This document shows positions 21,727-33,275 of a stretch of 64,000 nucleotides of DNA, in pieces. The notes below the pieces were generated by a model. The model was not told the DNA's origin, searched no databases, and was given only the letters and a program-made list of their open reading frames with translations. Source of the stretch: Cristatella mucedo (lineage: Eukaryota > Bryozoa > Phylactolaemata > Cristatellidae); contig WPIO01000019.1 of NCBI GenBank assembly GCA_009760855.2, positions 3,037,501-3,101,500 on the forward strand. The letters run 5' to 3'. Both the position numbers and the translations under genes were made by a program. Each line of letters opens with the position of its first letter. Positions within the stretch are counted from its first letter, which is position 1.

Positions 21727-23329
21727 TTAAATGGCAGCATGTGAATCTTTCTTGGTTACCTCCTTGACGACACCGACGCCAACGGTCTGCTTCATGTCAT
21801 GAACGGCAAAGCGACCGAGTGGTGCGAATTGGGCAAATGGCTCTATACACATAGGCTTCTGAGGCTTCATTGTGACCATGGCTGAATCTCCCGACTTGAT
21901 AAACTTGGGCAGCTCCTCGGTGCACTTGCCAGTTCGACGATCAATCTTCTCTTTAATCTCAACGAACTTGCAAGCAATGTGAGCAGTATTGCAATCGATC
22001 ACGGGTCCAAAGCCGTTGCTGATTTGTCCAGGGTGATTCATAATAATGACCTGTAACATAAAAACAAGGGGTGAATGATCAAGTGCTTGATTTACTAATT
22101 AATGTAGATTTTACACGCGCCTCATCTTTTAGATCTGGTTATGGTTTCTTAACAGGTAGTCAGAGCGCGGCAACGTTCTAATAATCGAATTTAAAGTTAG
22201 CATTAACACAATAAGCACACACACCTGAGCATAGAAAGTATCGGTCTCACGAGGAGGATTGTTTTTCGAGTCACCAGCAACGAATCCTCTTCTCAGGTCC
22301 TTGATGGAGATGTTTTTTACGTTGAAGCCAACGTTATTACCCGGTACAGCCTCAGGTAGTGACTCGTGATGCATCTCTATTGATTTGACCTAAATAAAGA
22401 TCTAGAAACACTGAACACTCGAAAAACACTTAATATTATTAGTCTACATAGATCACGCGAATAACTAATTAAGGGCACAATTCATTGATAGAGGAGCAAG
22501 TCCAAGAAGGCACTGTACATACCTCAGTTGACAGGTCACACGGAGCAAACGTAACGACCATACCAGGCTTCAGGACACCAGTTTCGACTCTGCCTGCGGC
22601 CACAGTGCCAATGCCACCGATGTTGTAGACATCATGCAGAGGAAGTCGGAGAGCCAAACTGGTATGCCTTACTGGAGGTTCGATTGCATCGAGGGCCTCG
22701 AGAAGGGTTTTTCCACTGAACTCTTTCTTTTCTTTGCCGCGAAGAATCTTCCATCCCTTGAACCACGGAAGATTGACCGACGGCTCGATCATATTTTCGC
22801 CATGCCATCACGAAATGGGCACAAATGGTACAGCTTCGGGATTATAGCTAATCCTCGTGATTTATTCGGACACGTTCGACTTGATCTCCTCATAACGATC
22901 CTAAACGCGGAAGCCACAGTAAATACTAAGTTCTCGTCAACAATTAACAAAGTATGCACACACGTGCAACGGCTACACTAACCGAGCTGTACGGCGGTTC
23001 GGTGATGTCAATTTTGTTCACACCAACAATCAGCAGCTATATCCCAGGGTGAATGCAAGCAGTGCATGCTCACGAGTCTGTCCGTTCTGAGAAATACCGG
23101 CCTCAAATTCACCAGTACAGGACGCAACAATAAGCCCTGCAGAGGCAGCTTGAGATGTTCCGGTGATCATGTTCTTGATGAAATCTCGATGACCAGGAGC
23201 GTCAATAATTGTAATCACAAATCTAGTACTCTCGAACTTCCACAAGGAGATGTCAATGGTAATACCGCACTCACGCTCGGCCTTGAGCTTGTCAAGCACC
23301 CATGCGTACTTGAACGAGCCCTTGCCCAT
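21727..23329 (-). pseudogene. EF1-alpha pseudogene 2 (exons 2-5)
   Basis: A second duplicated EF1-alpha copy with introns. Exon 2 is 22983-23329, exon 3 is 22523-22900 (378 bp), exon 4 is 22225-22389 (165 bp) and exon 5 is 21727-22050; splice sites align with the intact gene. Defects visible: exon 2 is one nucleotide short with a frame loss after [17 protein letters not shown] has become AASAGLIV, and exon 3 has two stops (in the SEY and ISGW neighbourhoods). Exons 4 and 5 remain open and nearly identical to the intact copy. LINE copy A5 sits in intron 1, a few bases before the exon 2 acceptor. A remnant of exon 1 lies at 26955-27030. Confidence 0.9.
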
Positions 23330-23575
23330 CTGCAAGTAATAATAATAATAATAATAATATTGCACTTGATAAAGCGCCCTCAGAGAACCTAATCTCTTTC
23401 TAGGCGCTTTACATTTGCTGCAAAGTGATACGCAATAGAATAGTAAGTAAAATCATGCTTGAAAAACAAACAAAATGAATAACATGGTTAGGGGTTACAT
23501 GCACTGGGTCAGCATGCAAATGTGGTTAGTGGCAGCATGAGCAGTGTCAGCACGCATAAGCACATCGAGGACGAA

Positions 23576-25576
23576 TCACAAGGACCCACTAAATGCTGTC
23601 CTAAATAGGTATGTTTTTAAGTTTCTTTTAAATGTGGTCAGGTCAGGGGATGTTCTGATGCAGGTCGGGAGGGAGTTCCAGGCTGTGGGAGCATACGAGC
23701 TAAATGCACGGTCTCCAAAGGATTTAAGGTTTGTACGAGGTATTTCTAGACTGTTGGATTCCGAAAAGCGAGTGGTACGATGCTTTGCCTGATGGGGTAG
23801 TATATCTGAAAGATAGGCTGGAGCCATAGAATGAAGAGACCTAAAAGTGAGCGACAAAACCTTGAAGTCAATCCGTTGCTTGACTGGTAGCCAGTGCAGG
23901 TCGGCGAGAAGTGGAGTAATGTGGCAACTGCGACGCTCACGACAGACAAGCCTAGCTGCAGAGTTTTGCACCAGCTGCAATGGCCTGATCGCACATGCTG
24001 GTAGGCCAGTAAGCAGTAAGTTGCAGAAGTCGAGACGAGATGTCACGAATGCATGGACCAACTTGGACGTGGTATCCTTATCTAAACAAGCCCCAATTTT
24101 AGCAATGTTATGAAGCTGAAAATAGGCTGATTTGACTGTGGAGCTGATATGGTCGTCTAACGAGAGGTCGCTTTGGAATATGACACCTAGATTTCGAGCT
24201 GATGCAACTGGAGATATGCTGGCAGAGCCAATTTTGAAAGTCAGCCTTTCCAATTTCTGAATAACACTAGGTTTGCCCATAACTAGTAAGTTAGTTTTAT
24301 CATCGTTTAGTTTTAGAAAATTTGCTGCCATCCATGATCGGATGTCATCAATGCATGCAACAAGTGAGTTGAGAGAATTTGAGGTGCTCGAAGGCTGGGA
24401 GGGATCAAAGCAAAGGTACAACTGAGTGTCATCCGCATAGAAGTGAAAGCCTAGATTGTGCTTGGCAATCACATCAGCGAGAGGGAGAGTATAAACGGTG
24501 AAAAGGACCGGACCTAGCACAGAGCCCTGAGGTACTCCATATTTTAGAGGTACTTCAGATGATCTTTGTCCATTCACGTCAACACTCTGGAGTCTCCCAC
24601 TGAGATAGGACCTGAACCACTGCAGAGCAGTGCCAGTGATGCCCAGGCGAGATGAGAGGCGCTCTAGAAGTACTTTGTGATCGATGGTATCAAAAGCTGC
24701 CGAAAGATCGAGCAAAACAAGAAGAGACACTCTACCCATGTCTGCATTCCTAAGTAGGTCGTTGTATACCCGAAGCAATGCTGACTCTGTGGAGTGATTA
24801 GCTCTAAAGCCAGACTGGAACTTACTAGCAAGGTGTGAGGTTTCGATATACGAGTTCAGCTGGTCTGCCACGACCCGTTCCAGTGTCTTTGATAGGAATG
24901 GTAGAAGGGAGACTGGGCGGTAGTTGCTTAAGTTCTCTTGGTCTAGTGTCGCTTTCTTGAGAAGTGGCCTGACTACAGCTTTTTTGAAAGGTGCTGGGAC
25001 CTGACCTGAGGCTAATGACATATTAATGATGTTGGTTATGCATGGCAGCAGCAGATCAATGCAACGGAGGAGCAGGACAGTGGGAATAGGGTCCAGTGGA
25101 CTTGTTGTCTTCTTTGATTGAGATACGAGCTTTAGGACTACATCACTAGTGACCTGTTTAAATGCAGACATTGAGGCGCAGCCAGGTACCGAGGAACAGC
25201 ATTCTAGTGGGAAGGTTGTCATCGCAGGGATGGATTCCCTGATTTTGTCTATCTTCTGCACAAAGAATCGAGAGAAGCGATCGGCTAGATCATCACAAGG
25301 ATCATCAGGTAAGGAGCTAACCTGGGAACGGTTGAGGAGATGGTTTATTGTCGACATCAGCATTTTTGGATTGTGCATCTGTGATTCAACAATGTTTCTA
25401 TAGAAGCTAGACTTAGCCTTTGCTATGATCGATTGGTACGACCTACAGTAGTCTTCATATGCCTGTCGATGGACAGTTAGTCCGGATCTTTTGTATGCTT
25501 TTTCAAGCTTTCGTTTAGTAGACTTGGCTAGTTTAATGTCTGTGGTAAACCATAGGCCGTCTGGGCGGGGGCGCAC
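23576..25576 (-). CDS. LINE-A reverse transcriptase and C-terminal domain
   Basis: An uninterrupted 666-codon frame. It copies the LINE RNA into DNA at the nicked target. The finger/palm part includes PLDPIPTVLLLRCIDLL, the SNYRPVSLLPFLSKTLERV segment at about residues 215-235, AFDTIDHKVLL and GVPQGSVLGPVLF. The catalytic YADD is at 24428-24439 (about residue 380). The C-terminal domain has RLVCRERRSCHITPLLADLH and ends FRTAFSGSL. The ATG at 25576 is not a natural start: the endonuclease frame (25533-26444) overlaps it in another frame, and homologous copies read continuously through the junction. A single extra base in an A6 run (minus strand; a T run on plus at about 25583-25588) explains the break. 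Without it the ORF would be about 955 codons. Confidence 0.9.
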   Translation of the reverse strand: MRPRPDGLWFTTDIKLAKSTKRKLEKAYKRSGLTVHRQAYEDYCRSYQSIIAKAKSSFYRNIVESQMHNPKMLMSTINHLLNRSQVSSLPDDPCDDLADRFSRFFVQKIDKIRESIPAMTTFPLECCSSVPGCASMSAFKQVTSDVVLKLVSQSKKTTSPLDPIPTVLLLRCIDLLLPCITNIINMSLASGQVPAPFKKAVVRPLLKKATLDQENLSNYRPVSLLPFLSKTLERVVADQLNSYIETSHLASKFQSGFRANHSTESALLRVYNDLLRNADMGRVSLLVLLDLSAAFDTIDHKVLLERLSSRLGITGTALQWFRSYLSGRLQSVDVNGQRSSEVPLKYGVPQGSVLGPVLFTVYTLPLADVIAKHNLGFHFYADDTQLYLCFDPSQPSSTSNSLNSLVACIDDIRSWMAANFLKLNDDKTNLLVMGKPSVIQKLERLTFKIGSASISPVASARNLGVIFQSDLSLDDHISSTVKSAYFQLHNIAKIGACLDKDTTSKLVHAFVTSRLDFCNLLLTGLPACAIRPLQLVQNSAARLVCRERRSCHITPLLADLHWLPVKQRIDFKVLSLTFRSLHSMAPAYLSDILPHQAKHRTTRFSESNSLEIPRTNLKSFGDRAFSSYAPTAWNSLPTCIRTSPDLTTFKRNLKTYLFRTAFSGSL

Positions 25577-26444
25577 AGTGCGCTTTTTTCAAAGGTGCAA
25601 ACTCGTCGAGCGTGTCAGCTAGTGTCGTGTTGTAGCAATCTACCAGTGATGACAGATCGGAGGGAGGACTGAGCAGCAAAGGTGAAGCAGATATGCTCGC
25701 ACGGACAGCATCGATGTCAAGGGTCTTGAGGTTTCGCGATTCACAGGTTATTTTAGAGGAGAATGTGGGCACACACTGTAGATTGAATGAGATCTGCATG
25801 TGGTCAGATAAGCAGGATTTGGTGATAACTGGTGATGACAAAGTGCAGTTATATGAGAAAATTTGGTCGAGTGTGTGACCCTTGATGTGGGTAGGGCCAT
25901 GCACATGAGTCACAAGAGATAATGAGTCTGTCAATGTACGAAATTCGGTGCTGAAAGCGTCAGATAAGTTATCAAAGTGAACGTTGAAATCACCCATAAC
26001 GAGGAAGGATCGATTTCTTGCACACAGAATCGAAATGAGATCGGAGAAATCTGAGATAAAGGAGGATTTGGTACCTGGTGGGCGATAGACTACTGCCACT
26101 ATCGGTAGCTTGTTTTCGGGTGAGACCAGGACAATTGATTCAAAAGACTGCTTCGAGGGTACCGCAAATGGCTTGAAGTTGAATTTCGAGCGCACGATCA
26201 TAGCAACTCCACCTCCAGTTTTGATTGATCTAGGGGTGTGAAAGAACGTGAAACCAGATGGAGTAGCGTCTTTAATTGTCGGGCAGTTTATCGATTTCAG
26301 CCAAGTTTCAGTTAGGGCGAGCAGGTCGATACCATTTTCAGAAATAAGGTCGTTTATTACTAGAGGTTTATTGCACATTGAGCGAGGATTCCAAAGGCAA
26401 GCGTTAAGTCTGGCCGATTGGGTTACAACAGGCCTGATGACCAC
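25533..26444 (-). CDS. LINE-A apurinic-like endonuclease domain
   Basis: This is the N-terminal half of the LINE ORF2 protein, an exonuclease-endonuclease-phosphatase fold that nicks target DNA. Visible signatures in order: NPRSMCNKP near the start, LLALTETWL (metal-binding Glu), VYRPPGTKSSFISDF, FLVMGDFNVHF (Asp/Asn pair) and SCLSDHMQISF (catalytic SDH) at about residue 210. The last 20 or so codons, after DEFAPLKK, are out of frame because of the one-base insertion described for the RT frame. The MVIR start is tentative; no ribosome-start context was used. Confidence 0.85.
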   Translation of the reverse strand: MVIRPVVTQSARLNACLWNPRSMCNKPLVINDLISENGIDLLALTETWLKSINCPTIKDATPSGFTFFHTPRSIKTGGGVAMIVRSKFNFKPFAVPSKQSFESIVLVSPENKLPIVAVVYRPPGTKSSFISDFSDLISILCARNRSFLVMGDFNVHFDNLSDAFSTEFRTLTDSLSLVTHVHGPTHIKGHTLDQIFSYNCTLSSPVITKSCLSDHMQISFNLQCVPTFSSKITCESRNLKTLDIDAVRASISASPLLLSPPSDLSSLVDCYNTTLADTLDEFAPLKKAHCAPPPRRPMVYHRH

Positions 26445-26760
26445 TAAGTTTGAGAGATTTACAGTGACGCATGCGGGGGAGCGTGCTAAGCGGTTCGAGA
26501 CAATGCTAGGAATACCAAACGAGCAGCGTCTAAGCTGGCGGTTCCGGCCACCGCGGCGGCTACGGGGTGCTTTCCTTTTGTTAATGCATAGTTCATGAAT
26601 CTTAGCAACAACATTAATATCTAGGAATGCATTTGATATACGATGACGAAGCGATAGCAGCTGCTGACGACCATAACTAACAAGTAGGTTACTAGCCGCC
26701 GGCGTAGCTAATGCAGCCGCCGGCGTGGGAGACCCAGCAGCCCGAAGCGATAAGCGTTTA

Positions 26761-26954
26761 GATGTCCATAGGCACGTAATTTCTTACGCGCTACGGTCAA
26801 AAAACAATCAGAATAACTTTTAACAGGTCTTAGCTGTATCGTTTCCGTATACGATGTTCGCAAGAACTTCGGTTTTCGGAAGAATTCTGCAACGAACAAG
26901 AACGCACGTTAGAGCGCTCTATGTCAGGAGGCGAGCCTAGCGGTCAGGAGCTTC
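26761..26954. other. Unassigned 194-bp filler between LINE A5 and exon 1
   Basis: LINE similarity to copy A3 stops at about 26756 and EF1-alpha exon 1 similarity starts at 26955. The filler matches nothing else recognised in the window. It may be additional LINE 5' sequence or DNA captured when the element inserted with a deletion. Confidence 0.4.
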
Positions 26955-27030
26955 TAGACTTGCCGGAGTCTACTTGTCCGATAACGACGATGTTGATGTG
27001 AGTCTTGACAGGAGCCTTGCAAGGTGCTGC
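26955..27030 (-). pseudogene. Exon 1 remnant of EF1-alpha pseudogene 2
   Basis: The minus strand reads ACTCACATCAACATCG then GTTATCGGACAAGTAGACTC, matching the start of the intact gene at 47679-47730. It is cut after the GKS codons of the P-loop. The initiator ATG is lost: the intact CACCATGGCTC reads CACCTTGCAAGGCTC here. This places exon 1 and exon 2 about 3.6 kb apart because of LINE A5. Confidence 0.9.
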
Positions 27031-27039
27031 ACTTTGCAC

Positions 27040-30000
27040 TTGACAAAAAGGTCAAAGCTCGCATGAGCACTGAGCAAAGCTATGAAGGTACCAACAGCAG
27101 CAGTAGCAGCAGCGCCAAAGCAGAGCAGCTCCAGAGCTGTACAACCAAACGGCTCAGCTCAAGATCGACACATTTTGTTCAGGCGAGGAGCCACAAAACA
27201 TTTTGTAAGTCTAATATAATATTTCCAGACACCGTTTAACTAGCTAGCTATGGCAACCTAAAGTAGGTCACTGAACCCTCTGCTTTCTGCTGTACCTGCT
27301 GCAAAACGTTCGTCAAGATGGAGAATGACCAAGACTTGAGGGTCAGGCCAATTGAGCAAGACCTAGAACCCTTCCATTACTACTTATTGGTTACTATATG
27401 CACGTGATTGTGACCATCGTGACGGACTCCTTGCGAACAGCGCGATTAACGACAAATAAAGCTTTGTGTCAGTCTGCTGAAGCGTACCGCCAGGCTGGCC
27501 TACTTCTAAACACAAAGGACTGAGCAGTAAATCGCCTGTGTCCTGGAGCACTGAGCATTGATGGCTTACAGATTGTGGAACAATCGTTTGGAAGTGGTGG
27601 CTTGATCAAAGGAGGTTCGACAGCCAACCACGTCGAGTGGTCGGCCTCCGCTCCACCTGGTTTTGATTTCAAATCACAGAGAAACTTGTGCCAAGTTTAC
27701 GAACCAAATTTCAGCCGATTGAAATTGGGCGTTTGCATGCCAGAGCTTCGATGGACCTGGCCCAAATAGCAGCCCTAATAGCCAAACTGGGATACATTTA
27801 CCATTTAAAAAGCTTCTTCCAACTACAGCTTTCATTCAGAGTGATGAAGAATAGTGTTCCGGGTATAACAAGAAAATTTAATTCAATTGCTCATTCCTGT
27901 TTTCACGCACGAAATAGCCTCTGTTGGCCCCGGGGCTGCAAAGGAAATCCCGAACACCAACGCAGCTTGCCATTGCAATAATAAGAGTCGTGTAAATGCA
28001 GTCTGATTTTGATTTTAGATTCTAGACAACAGTATTCCACGTTAACCAATGAAATTTCATGGCATACCGCAGGGGCGCTCAAACTCATTGCCACCAATGA
28101 CCCGTCCTAGCCAGCCTCTCTACGTTATTAAACTACGATGCAGCCGCCATGTCACTAACAAACTCGCGAAGCTGCGATTTTGATGCCACATTACAGAAAG
28201 CGGTGCTCCGAGTTTACCAACAAAATTTCATCCCACAGCCCACGGGCGTGCACATGATCAAGCTCCTATGGTCCAGACCGGCCAGCCTCCTAAGGAAATG
28301 AACTGCGGTGCAGCTTCCATTTTCACAGTAAGAGAGATGCAACTGCGATCTGGATGACACAGTAAACAAAACAGTTTTCCGGGTTGACTCACAAAACCTT
28401 GAGCAATTGTGCATGTGCGTTCTCGAGCAATAGCCTCGAATGGCCGGAGCCGCCATGCAATTCTGAGGGGCGATGAAGCTGCCATTTTCACAATAAGGGA
28501 TGTGCAGCTGCAGTCTACATCACATATTATAGAATACAGTTTTCCAGGTTTACTAACGACATCTCATGGCATACCGCACGAGTGTTAATGTCGGTGTTGA
28601 CAAAACCTGTAACGTCGGCATGGATGCCTTCGTTACAATAACGATGCACAAGCAGCTCAACGTAAACACCAAAAGCGGAAATCATCGTATCTTATTGATT
28701 CACTACGTCTGCGCGGCGGCTCGAAGCAGGTAACGTTTTCGAAGCGAAGTAATTCTCAAGGCTTTTGGTTGCAGTTTCCAATAGCTGAGACGCGAGTGCC
28801 TTGGTTATAAGCTCCGACGACAAAGTAGCTCTTTATTTTTTTATTACCTAATACTTTTATTCGGCAAGTCAAATATATTGCACATTACGCATCAACAACA
28901 ATATCGTACATATTTCTCGACGATAAAGTGGGGATGCCAGCTAAGGATAGGCAACAAGTACTCAAACTAATATTTGAGAAGTCGGGACTTCTAATGGCTG
29001 AGTATGACCTATTTTTCGAAGAGAGGGTCGAGCACTTTACGTGCCATATAGCAAGCAACAAGATGCTCCTTCAATAACTTACAGCCACAGCACTCCAAAG
29101 ATAAGGCTTCGCGAGTTTAATGTAGCCCGCAGATCACCATGCGTAACGGCATGCTGGACAAATAATAAAGGGGAGAGCTTACGTCACGCGACTAAAGTTT
29201 TTCTACAGTTGAAGGTTCAACCGCTGCACGGCCATGTAAGGCTTTTTGTTCGGCACATCAATGATCGATCGAGGCAGTTTCCGTTACGCAGGTGCCTACA
29301 CACATGTCTAAGCCATTCCTTACCATTCCTTTGACGAAAGTGCAGAGCAGCGAGTGACGGCAAGGTTCATTCACGCTAGTGGCAAGCAGAGAAAAAATGT
29401 CGCAGTGTCGACGTAAAGTCCCCAGAGCCGGTCAGAAAACTGGCCAAAATGTGAGCCAGCGTGCAGAGTGAGTATACAAATGGAACTAAAAATGATATTT
29501 ATTATTTAATATATACTTATAATTCCTTTGCATAGCGTCCTAAGATTACCTTTTTAACCTCTATTTTGGCGATTCCTGTGCGGCATGGGGCTCGAGCCCG
29601 CAACCTCTGTCATCAAATAAATTCACATCGACCTTGGTTGGGGCGAACACCTTAACTACTGGGCTAACACCCTGCATGCTTAACGAAGCTCCACGCTTGA
29701 TGTTAATGCTGTCATCAGTTAGCATTGGCAGGGCAGGCTACAGTGCCATCACGAAGATTTAGTGATGAAAAAGTACGTTAGCAAATCATAATTCTCTCGT
29801 AAAACAATTATACCCGATTCATAAATGTATTTTCAAGGTTCGCGCAAAAACGGTAAATTGATACCATCGTACACCATTAATCGAGCATTTATAAGCGGCA
29901 AATATTACTCAGTCTAAATTCAAAACGAACGTTTTTGACGAATTACGGTACAAGGTCAAATCTATTCCAGAACTGCCCGTAGCATTAAAATTCTAGTTAC

Positions 30001-30360
30001 AGATTATTGATGATTTGAGCACATAACCAACGTGCCATTCTTAGTTACATTATTAGTAATTTATGCCTCAAACTGCGTTATCAGGATAATTCAGTGTTAC
30101 GCAGCTGCCCATGTTTAATCTCCCTATTGTAGTTACTCTTTAATACTTCATGCCCGCAAGAGGCAAAAATCTGGATTACATATGAATATCAAGTTAGGTA
30201 CAGTTGATTCTGTAAGAAATATATAAGTGAGAAATAATCATCAGAGGATAATCGTTTTCGTACCAACAAATAAACCCGGAGAGAAGTTTAGTGGGCAAGT
30301 GATTACTACGCTGTTGGGTTCCGGACAAACTTGAATATTACTGTTAAATCCTATTGAAAT
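27040..30360. repeat. Duplicated EF1-alpha 5' flank, inverted copy of 44260-47660
   Basis: The region aligns over its whole length, in opposite orientation, to the DNA upstream of the intact gene. For example, frames at 27575-27769 (+) and 46914-47108 (-) read the same 64 residues with few changes (GGLIKGGSTAN, APPGFDFKSQRNLCQVYEPN), and 29041-29334 (+) matches 45344-45643 (-). Divergence includes indels, so these frames are probably not genes. Internal repeats of about 170 bp (GTTTTGAT...TTCC, ATGGCATACCGC) occur at 27800-28600. A SINE head lies at 29565-29690. Confidence 0.8.
29565..29690 (-). mobile_element. tRNA-type SINE head (duplicated)
   Basis: The minus strand reads TTAGCCCAGTAGTTAAGGTG, a good A box, and about 65 nt later TTGCGGGCTCGAGCCCC, a good B box. 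It is the inverted duplicate of 44985-45080. No LINE-A-like tail follows, unlike the copy at 1575-1712. Confidence 0.6.
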
Positions 30361-30777
30361 TATTTTCATTGAATTAGGATGCAGGGTATGTTATTAGTGC
30401 TTCAAATCTAAAATGTGCGTATTGTATTGCCATGTCTTGTATTGCACTTGTTGTGGCCATAGCACTTTGCGGAAATGTCCGCTTTATTGAAGTTTGAATA
30501 TTTTGGGCTGCTTCTCGCTCAACCGGGACATTCGAAGCCGTGTCGTAAGAACGCGATGGATCTCCATCGGATGAAAAGTGGTAAGTAAACTTGGCACTCA
30601 TCCTACTATATTGGATTCGAAACCACATTTGCACGAAGTATTTTGTGAAAAAAGCAGCGTGTTGTCGTTTAAAACTGCCAAAAGGCTGGCTGGCCCCCCA
30701 TAGCACTAGAGCGGTCATGCGAAATCGCTCGCTATTTCGTGGTTGGCGAACCCATAACAGTATTCTATATAATTTAG
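30361..30777. other. Unassigned stretch between duplication edge and LINE
   Basis: The inverted duplication ends at about 30360. A 114-codon frame at 30374-30718 (-) has no recognisable family; it may be chance. Nothing else was seen. Confidence 0.3.
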
Positions 30778-31171
30778 AACACTGTTTTCTTTGTCTTCAT
30801 TGACGGTAAGAAAGTTAGCTGTCATCAATGTGCGGATGTCATCAATACATTCAGCAAGGGAATTGAGAAAATTTGACGAGCTGGACGGCTGGGAGGGATT
30901 AAAGCAAAGGTACAACTGAGTGTCATCTGCATAGAAGCGAAAGCCTAGATTGTGCTTGGCGATCTCATCAGCAAGAGGGAGAGTATAAACCATGAAAAGA
31001 ACCGTACCTAGCAAGGAGCCCTGAGGTACCCCATATTTCAGAGGTTCCTCGAATAATCTTTGTCCATTCACATCAATACTCAAGAGTCTACTACTGAGAT
31101 AGGAAATGAACCACTTTAATTCAATGTCTGTGATGCCCAAGCGTGATGATAGGCGTTCAAGAAAAACTCAA
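30778..31171 (-). mobile_element. LINE-A fragment A6a (reverse transcriptase core)
   Basis: The frame at 30715-31140 contains KYGVPQGSLLGTVLF and RFYADDTQLYL, the RT palm. It is truncated on both sides. At 31172 it meets the (ATT)n tail of the next LINE copy, which therefore inserted here. Confidence 0.8.
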
Positions 31172-33275
31172 TAGTAATAATTATAATAATAATAGTAAAG
31201 CACTTGATAAAGCGCCCGCAGAGAACTAAATCTCTTTCTAGGATCTTTACATTCGCTTCAAAGGGAAACGCGACTGAATCGTGAGTAATATCATGCTTGA
31301 TAGACAACATGAATAACATGGTTAGGGGTTACATGTACAGGGTCAGCATGCAAGTGTCGTAAGCGGCAGCATGTACAGCGTCAGCACGCAGAAGCACGTG
31401 AAGGACGAGTCACACGGACCACCTTAATGCTGTCCGAAATAGGTGTTTTTTAGTTCTTTCTAAATGTGGCCGAGTCAGGGGACGTTCTGACGCCAGTCGG
31501 GAGAGAGTTCCAGGCTTTGGGAGCATACGAACTAAATGCACAGTCTCCAAAAGATTTGGGGTTTCTACGAGGTATTGGTAAACTGTTGGATTCCGAAAAG
31601 TGGGTGGTACGATGCTTGGCCTGGTGGGGGAGTACATCTGAGAAATAGGCTGGAGCCAAAGAATGAAGTGACCTAAAAGTGAGCGATAAAACGTTGAAGT
31701 CGGTGCGTTGCTTGACTGGCAGCCAGTGCAGGTCGGTGAGAAGTGGTGTGATGTGGCAACTGCAACACCCACGACAGACAAGCCTAGCTGCTGAGTTTTG
31801 CACCAGCTGTAATCGCTTGATTGCACATACGGGAAGGCCAGCAAGCAGTGAATTACAGAAATCAAGACGGGATGTCAAAAATGCTTGGACCAACTTGGAC
31901 GTTGTATCCTTATCTAAACAAGCCCGAATTTTAGCAATGGTATGTAGCTGAAAGTAGGCAGACTTGATTGTGGACCAGTGGTGGTCGTCTTACGCGAGGT
32001 CACTTTGGAACATGACAACTAGATTTTGAGCTTATTCAACAGGAGATATGTTGGCAGAGCCAATTTTGAGGGTCAGCCTTTCCAATTTCTGAATCACACT
32101 GGGTTTGCCCATAACTCGTAAGTTAGTTTATCATCGTTCAGTTTTAGAAAATTTGCTGCAATCTATGTGAGGATGTCATCAATACATGCAGCAAGTGAGT
32201 TGAGAGAACTCGAGGTGCTCGAAGGCTGGGAGGGATCAAAGCAAATGTACAACTGAGTGTGATCCGCATTGAAGTGAAAGCCTATGTTGTGCTTGACAAT
32301 CACATCAGCGAGATAGCGAGTATAAACCATTAAAAGAACCGGACCTAGCACGGAGCCCTGTGGTACCCCATATTTCTGATGTACCTCGGATGATCTCTGT
32401 CCATTCACGTCAATACACTGGAGTCTCCCATTGAGATAGGACCTGAACCATTGCAGAGTAGTGCCAGTGATGCTCAGGCGAGATGGGAGGTGCTCTAGAA
32501 GAACTTGATGATCGATGGTATCAAAAGGTGCCGAAAGATCGAGCAAAACAAGTAGAGACATTCTACCTATGTCTGTATTTTTAAGTCGGTCGGTGTACAC
32601 CTCAAACAATGCTGAGTCCGTGGAGTGATGAGTTCTTAGTGATTAGTGATTAGTTATTAGTAGTATTAGTGAATAGTCTTAGGCCACACTGGAATTTGCT
32701 AGAAAGGTTCACAATTTCAAGATATGAGTTCAGCTGGTCCGCCACGACCCGTTCCAGTGTCTTTGATAGGAATAGTAGAAGGGAGAACGGGCAGTAGCTG
32801 CTCAAGTTCTCTTGGTCTAGTGTCGCTTTCTTGAGAAGTGGCCTGAGTACAGCTTTATTGAAAGGTGCTAGGACATGACCTGAGGCTAACGACATATTCA
32901 TGATGTTAGTTATGCATGGCAGCAGCAGATCAACGCAACGTAGGAGCAGGACGGTGGGAATAGGGTCCCAAGTACTTTTTGTCTTCTTTGATTGGGATGT
33001 GAACTTCAGGACAGGATCACCATTGCCTGCTTAAATGTAGACATTGAGGTGCAGCCAGGAATCGGGGAACAGCATTCTAGTGGGGATGTTGTCATCGCAG
33101 GGATGGACTCCCTGATCTTGTCTATCTTCTGCACAAAGAATCGAGAGAACCGACCGGCTAGATCATCACAAGGATTATCAGGTAAGGAGCTAATTTGGGA
33201 GCGGTTGAGATGGTTGATCGTCGACATCGGCATTTTTGGATTGTGCATCTGATATTCAACAACAAAGTTTTGCAA
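31172..33275 (-). mobile_element. LINE-A copy A6b, 5'-truncated
   Basis: From the ATT-rich tail at 31172 it runs through 3' UTR, the C-terminal domain (31410-31893), RT (32163-32609, here with HFNADHTQL: both active-site acidic positions are disturbed) and the linker region (32650-33275). A small TTAGTGATTAGTGATTAG-type tandem insertion interrupts it at about 32635-32685. It ends abruptly at 33275 against Polinton-type DNA. Inactive. Confidence 0.8.

Larger units (their letters stand above)
23330..26760 (-). mobile_element. LINE-A copy A5, near full length
   Basis: The best preserved LINE-A in the window: 5' untranslated DNA (26445-26760), endonuclease ORF, reverse transcriptase ORF, 3' untranslated region (23345-23575) and an (ATT)n tail at 23335-23360 that runs directly into the EF1-alpha intron 1 acceptor (ACTTGCAG on the minus strand). 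A CR1/L2-group assignment fits the endonuclease plus RT layout, the FYADD active site and the microsatellite rather than poly(A) tail. No ORF1 was recognised upstream. No clean target-site duplication exists, because half of exon 1 and most of intron 1 are missing on the 5' side. Confidence 0.85.

Noticed and set aside
27575-27769. A 64-codon frame repeated almost identically at 46914-47108
   Set aside because: The similarity extends across the whole duplicated flank including non-coding parts, so it reflects DNA duplication and not protein conservation.
29565-29690. A functional tRNA gene
   Set aside because: A and B boxes are present, but the intervening DNA is too long and no cloverleaf with an acceptor stem can be drawn; a SINE head fits better.
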